From the NCBI GenBank assembly GCA_965365445.1, contig CBDUBS010000083.1:1-15116 (forward strand): a DNA stretch of 15,116 nt, written 5' to 3'. This document shows, in pieces, positions 14,539-15,116 of the stretch. This stretch comes from CBDUBS01 sp965365445. Its GTDB lineage: Bacteria > Bacteroidota > Rhodothermia > Rhodothermales > DASSAV01. The position numbers were made by a program, and so were the translations under genes. Numbering within the stretch: the stretch's first letter is position 1; every line of letters begins with the position of its first letter. The notes beneath the pieces were generated by a model. That model saw only the letters and a list, made by a program, of their open reading frames with translations. It made no database searches and was not told where the DNA came from.

Positions 14539-15116
14539 ATGCAATCACTTATCGACGTATTGAACGCACCTTCCGGCGAGGTCCTTTCGGCCGACGCGAC
14601 TTCGGAACTCGCTTCCGCTTTGCAGGAACGGTTGCAGATGGAGGTATACCCGCAATCTCTGGCCGTACAGGGTGGTGCGTTGTTTTTCCTGGGCCGCCGG
14701 GGAGTCGACAAATTCCTTGGAGTCGTTTCCGCGGAAGGACGACCGGAGTTCGAGGGCGACCGGAACCGGGAAACCATCGACGGCCGGGAAATGGTCGTTC
14801 AGATCTGCCCTGCCGACCTGGCCAATGCCACGGCTCTACGGAAGGCGCTTCCGTATACTTCGCCCGTAGTGCTTGGCCTGAAAAAATCGGTCGGCAGCGG
14901 CGACCGGCTCGGCCTGGCAACTCCGGGCCACCTGCATTCGATTCGCAAACACCCGTTCGCTCCCATTCTCTCGCAGCAGTCGATCCGGGAGATGACCCGC
15001 ACCGAACGCTCTCCCGAAGAGGTCATGGCCGCCGCCGTGTGGGGCGTTTTTCAGGAAGGCTGGCGGGAAGGCTACGGGGCCGATGCCGACCACCTCAAGA
15101 CGACGGAAGACATCGA
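14539..15116 (+). CDS. uxaE: Tagaturonate epimerase (N-terminal part, cut by window edge)
   Basis: The frame is open from ATG 14539 to the window edge, giving 192 complete codons. The family is usually near 480 residues, so under half is visible. After a variable N-terminal domain come GDRLGLATPGHL (121-132), FAPILSQQSIREM (140-152), VWGVFQEGW (167-175) and GADADHLKT (180-188). I recognise this pattern as the UxaE family, described from Thermotoga as a tagaturonate-fructuronate C4 epimerase. The GADADH segment probably carries metal ligands. This links the galacturonate branch (tagaturonate) to the glucuronate branch (fructuronate), matching the uxuB-like SDR just upstream. Only a weak GGAAAT (14519) precedes the start. 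The assignment rests on memory of the motif and on context. Confidence 0.75.
   Translation, partial: MQSLIDVLNAPSGEVLSADATSELASALQERLQMEVYPQSLAVQGGALFFLGRRGVDKFLGVVSAEGRPEFEGDRNRETIDGREMVVQICPADLANATALRKALPYTSPVVLGLKKSVGSGDRLGLATPGHLHSIRKHPFAPILSQQSIREMTRTERSPEEVMAAAVWGVFQEGWREGYGADADHLKTTEDI

Overview
The window looks like a carbohydrate-catabolism region from a moderately GC-rich Gram-negative bacterium. Three features point to the Bacteroidota/Rhodothermota sphere, or another sugar-degrading environmental lineage: a ThuA-like protein, Tat-exported Gfo/Idh/MocA and TIM-barrel proteins, and a FucP-type MFS transporter. That assignment is inference from gene content; no rRNA or phylogenetic marker is present. 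There are eleven protein-coding genes, the last one cut by the window edge. I see no tRNA, rRNA, CRISPR array, phage gene or insertion sequence.

Left part (1-5820). A secreted GH2 glycosidase on the minus strand is divergent from a secreted ThuA-like protein on the plus strand. The ThuA-like gene overlaps by 20 bp, tail to tail, with an ApbE-type FAD:protein FMN transferase on the minus strand. ApbE is in turn head to head, with starts 49 bp apart, with an SUMF1/FGE-fold lipoprotein that ends in a clear intrinsic terminator. All four products are predicted to leave the cytoplasm.

Middle part (5821-11250). A Tat-exported Gfo/Idh/MocA oxidoreductase is followed by a Tat-exported hydroxypyruvate-isomerase-like TIM barrel. 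Next come a 12-TM MFS sugar transporter and a cytoplasmic sugar isomerase/epimerase-like protein. Strong hairpins separate these genes. The 190 bp between the transporter and the cytoplasmic isomerase hold interleaved inverted repeats that could form mutually exclusive RNA structures.

Right part (11251-15116). This is a hexuronate cluster: altronate dehydratase (uxaA), a KDPG aldolase family protein (eda), an SDR of the mannonate/fructuronate oxidoreductase type (uxuB-like), and the N-terminal 192 residues of a tagaturonate epimerase (uxaE). Together they convert ketohexuronates to aldonates, dehydrate these to 2-keto-3-deoxygluconate, and cleave the (phosphorylated) product to pyruvate plus a triose. 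Uronate isomerase, mannonate dehydratase and KDG kinase are not in the window and may lie beyond its right edge.

A plausible overall reading is that the left and middle genes release and modify sugars outside the inner membrane, possibly through 3-keto-glycoside chemistry. The transporter then imports the products, and the cytoplasmic isomerase and hexuronate enzymes feed them into central metabolism.
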